From Bacillota bacterium (GTDB lineage Bacteria; Bacillota; UBA4882; UBA8346), in contig JANQHU010000433.1 in the NCBI GenBank assembly GCA_028282485.1, positions 1 to 7,130 of the forward strand: 7,130 nt of DNA, read 5' to 3'. Positions 5,354 through 7,130 of this stretch are shown in pieces (the first letter of the stretch is position 1; every line of letters begins with the position of its first letter). Below the pieces are notes generated by a model. That model was given only the letters and a program-made list of their open reading frames with translations. It was not told the origin of the DNA and made no database searches. A program made the translations under genes and the position numbers.

Positions 5354-7130
5354 TTACATCCTTTCGTAAATGGTCCGTTCGATCACTTCTAATTGTTGTT
5401 CCCGGTTGAGCCGAATAAAATGAACTGCATAACCGGAAACGCGAATAGTGAGATTGGGGTACATTTCCGGATGTTCCATGGCATCAATTAAGGTTTCCCG
5501 GCTGTAAACATTAACATTAATATGATGCCCGTGGGATTCAAAATAGCCATCTATTAAATTAATCAGATTATTAATCCGATCCTCGGCGGTATTTCCTAAG
5601 GCCCGCGGTGTAATCGAAAAGGTATAGGAGATCCCGTCGCGACAGGCATCGTAGGGGAGTTTGGCTACCGAACGCATCGCCGCCACGGTCCCGTTTTTTT
5701 CGCGACCGTGCATAGGGTTAGCACCGGGGGCAAAGGGGCGTCCGCTTTCCCGGCCGTCGGGAGTAGCGCCGGTTTTTTTGCCATAGACTACATTAGAAGT
5801 AATAGTCAGTACCGAGAGGGTCGGCTTCGCCTTACGGTAAATGGGTTGTTTAGCCAAAGAGTCATAAAAGTAGCGAATTACCCGTACTGCCAGGCCGTCG
5901 GCTCGGTCATCATCATTGCCGTAGCAGGGAAAATCCCCTTCAATCTGGTATTTTTGAACCAGACCCCGTTCATCCCGCTCTACTTTAACCCGAGCATAAC
6001 GAAGCGCACTTAAGGAATCGACTACTACGGATAGCCCGGCAACTCCAAAGGCCATATAACGGTTGGGAGTGGAGTTGATCAAGGCCATTTGTACTCTTTC
6101 GTAGTTGTATTTATCATGCATGAAATGAATGCAGTTCATGGTCCGGCTATAAAGCACCGAGAGCCAGGTGAGAACCTTTTCGTAGTTTTGCCAGACTATT
6201 TTCCACTCCAGATAGGGGTCGGTGATCCCAGGGATGTCTAAGACTGGCCCCCCGGTTACCTCATCTCTGCCCCCGTTCAGAGCTAAGAGTAAGGCTTTGG
6301 CCAGATTTACCCGAGCCCCAAAGAATTGCATATCCTTCCCAATTCGGGTGGCGGAAACGCAGCAGGCAATTCCGTAATCATCGCCAAAGATCGGGCGCAT
6401 TAATTCATCATTTTCAAATTGTAAAGAGGAGGTCGCAATCGCTAACTCGCTACAAAATTTTTGAAAAGGTTTGGGTAAGTGGGGGCTCCATAAGACGGTT
6501 AAGTTTGGCTCCGGCGCCGGCCCTAAGTTGCGTAAGGTTTGTAACCAACGGTAATCGGTTTTGGTGACCAAGGGGCGCCCGTCTTCCCCCATTCCGGCTA
6601 AGGCTTCGGTAACCCAGGTGGGATCGCCAGCAAAGAGTTCATCGTACTCGGGAGTGCGTAAGTGGCGCACCAAACGGAGTTTAATCACTAGTTGGTCTAG
6701 CAGTTCTTGAGCTTTGGCTTCACTGAGGCTTCCGTCCTGCAAATCCCGTTCAATATAAATATCCAGAAAGGGGCTGTTGTGGCCAAAAGACATGGCCGCA
6801 CCGTTTTGTTCTTTAATGGCACAGAGATAAGCTAAGTAAAGCCATTGGACTGCTTCCCGGGCATTTTGGGCCGGTCGGGAGATGTCACAGCCGTATTTGA
6901 GGCCTAACTGGGCCATTCTTTCTAAAGCCCGCACTTGATCGGCTATATCTTCCCGTAAATGAATGGTGGCGTCATCAATATTATCCAGGCTATAAAGATC
7001 TTTCTTTTTTTCAGCCATTAAAAAGGCGGTTCCGTAGAGGGCCACCCGGCGGTAATCCCCGATTAAGCGTCCCCGGCCGTAAGCATCGGGTAGCCCAGTG
7101 ATTAACCCCAATTTACGCGCTTTCAACATT
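5354..7130 (-). CDS. pflB: Formate C-acetyltransferase (pyruvate formate-lyase), 5'-partial
   Basis: PFL converts pyruvate and CoA to acetyl-CoA and formate in anaerobic fermentation, using a glycyl radical. The reading frame runs off the right edge. The 591 visible residues align from TGLPDAYGRGR onward, so about 150-160 N-terminal residues of a usual 740-760 lie outside; the ATG at 7129 is an internal methionine, not the start. Both active-site cysteines are present in IACCVS (256-257 of the visible part), and the radical-bearing glycine lies in RVSGYAVHF (Gly566). FGARVNLAK (270-278), TSNVVYGKKTG (444-454) and the C-terminal ERTIYERM are typical of true PFL rather than choline or glycerol lyases. 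The DGYFESHGHHINVNV stretch is a few residues shorter than in E. coli, which I recall as common in Gram-positive forms. The pflA gene follows after 7 bp. Promoter and start are outside the window. Confidence 0.95.
   Translation of the reverse strand, partial: MLKARKLGLITGLPDAYGRGRLIGDYRRVALYGTAFLMAEKKKDLYSLDNIDDATIHLREDIADQVRALERMAQLGLKYGCDISRPAQNAREAVQWLYLAYLCAIKEQNGAAMSFGHNSPFLDIYIERDLQDGSLSEAKAQELLDQLVIKLRLVRHLRTPEYDELFAGDPTWVTEALAGMGEDGRPLVTKTDYRWLQTLRNLGPAPEPNLTVLWSPHLPKPFQKFCSELAIATSSLQFENDELMRPIFGDDYGIACCVSATRIGKDMQFFGARVNLAKALLLALNGGRDEVTGGPVLDIPGITDPYLEWKIVWQNYEKVLTWLSVLYSRTMNCIHFMHDKYNYERVQMALINSTPNRYMAFGVAGLSVVVDSLSALRYARVKVERDERGLVQKYQIEGDFPCYGNDDDRADGLAVRVIRYFYDSLAKQPIYRKAKPTLSVLTITSNVVYGKKTGATPDGRESGRPFAPGANPMHGREKNGTVAAMRSVAKLPYDACRDGISYTFSITPRALGNTAEDRINNLINLIDGYFESHGHHINVNVYSRETLIDAMEHPEMYPNLTIRVSGYAVHFIRLNREQQLEVIERTIYERM

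Noticed and set aside
5708..6013. Rightward open frame of 101 codons
   Set aside because: It is antisense to strongly conserved pflB sequence and has no supporting motif.
7127..7129. ATG at the right edge as the start of pflB
   Set aside because: The frame is still in conserved PFL sequence here, and about 150-160 family residues are expected upstream, so it is an internal methionine.

Overview
The window looks like an ordinary chromosomal segment of an anaerobic or facultative Gram-positive bacterium, most likely Bacillota and possibly a spore former. The reasons are a bifunctional class A penicillin-binding protein, a flippase resembling SpoVB, a glycosidase with a lipoprotein signal, and a glycyl-radical pyruvate formate-lyase (PFL) with its activase. 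Firmicute-type ribosome binding sites and a clean sigma-A-type promoter agree with this. The species cannot be named from the sequence.

Layout, left to right. Positions 1-385 are very AT-rich (about 23% G+C over 1-360 by hand count). They hold a small leftward gene for a 42-residue protein of unknown function, with a near-consensus promoter, and a rightward leader with a tandem 10-bp repeat and a perfect 8-bp palindrome over the ribosome binding site of the next gene. At 386 the composition jumps to nearly half G+C and the rightward class A PBP gene starts (386-2326). Everything else is leftward. The SpoVB-like flippase (2280-3596) meets the PBP gene tail to tail, and the two coding regions overlap by 47 bp. 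Upstream of it are a GH16-family lipoprotein glycosidase (3669-4496), the PFL-activating enzyme pflA (4645-5346), and pflB (5354 to beyond 7130), which is cut by the right edge and lacks its N-terminus.

Functionally there are two themes. The PBP polymerises and crosslinks peptidoglycan outside the membrane, and the flippase is of the superfamily that moves lipid-linked cell-wall precursors, so this convergent pair may serve wall or spore-cortex synthesis. pflB and pflA, 7 bp apart, form a classical operon: PflA uses S-adenosylmethionine and an iron-sulfur cluster to install the glycyl radical on PflB, which then cleaves pyruvate to acetyl-CoA and formate. The GH16 lipoprotein between them probably hydrolyses beta-glucans at the cell surface, which would fit a carbohydrate fermenter, but no shared regulation is visible.

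I see no CRISPR array, transposon, tRNA, rRNA or defence island, and no convincing undescribed multi-gene system. The best items for follow-up are the orphan small gene with its strong promoter, the two inverted repeats that occlude ribosome binding sites (PBP and flippase), the 47-bp convergent overlap, and two substitutions at expected ligand-binding positions of PflA.
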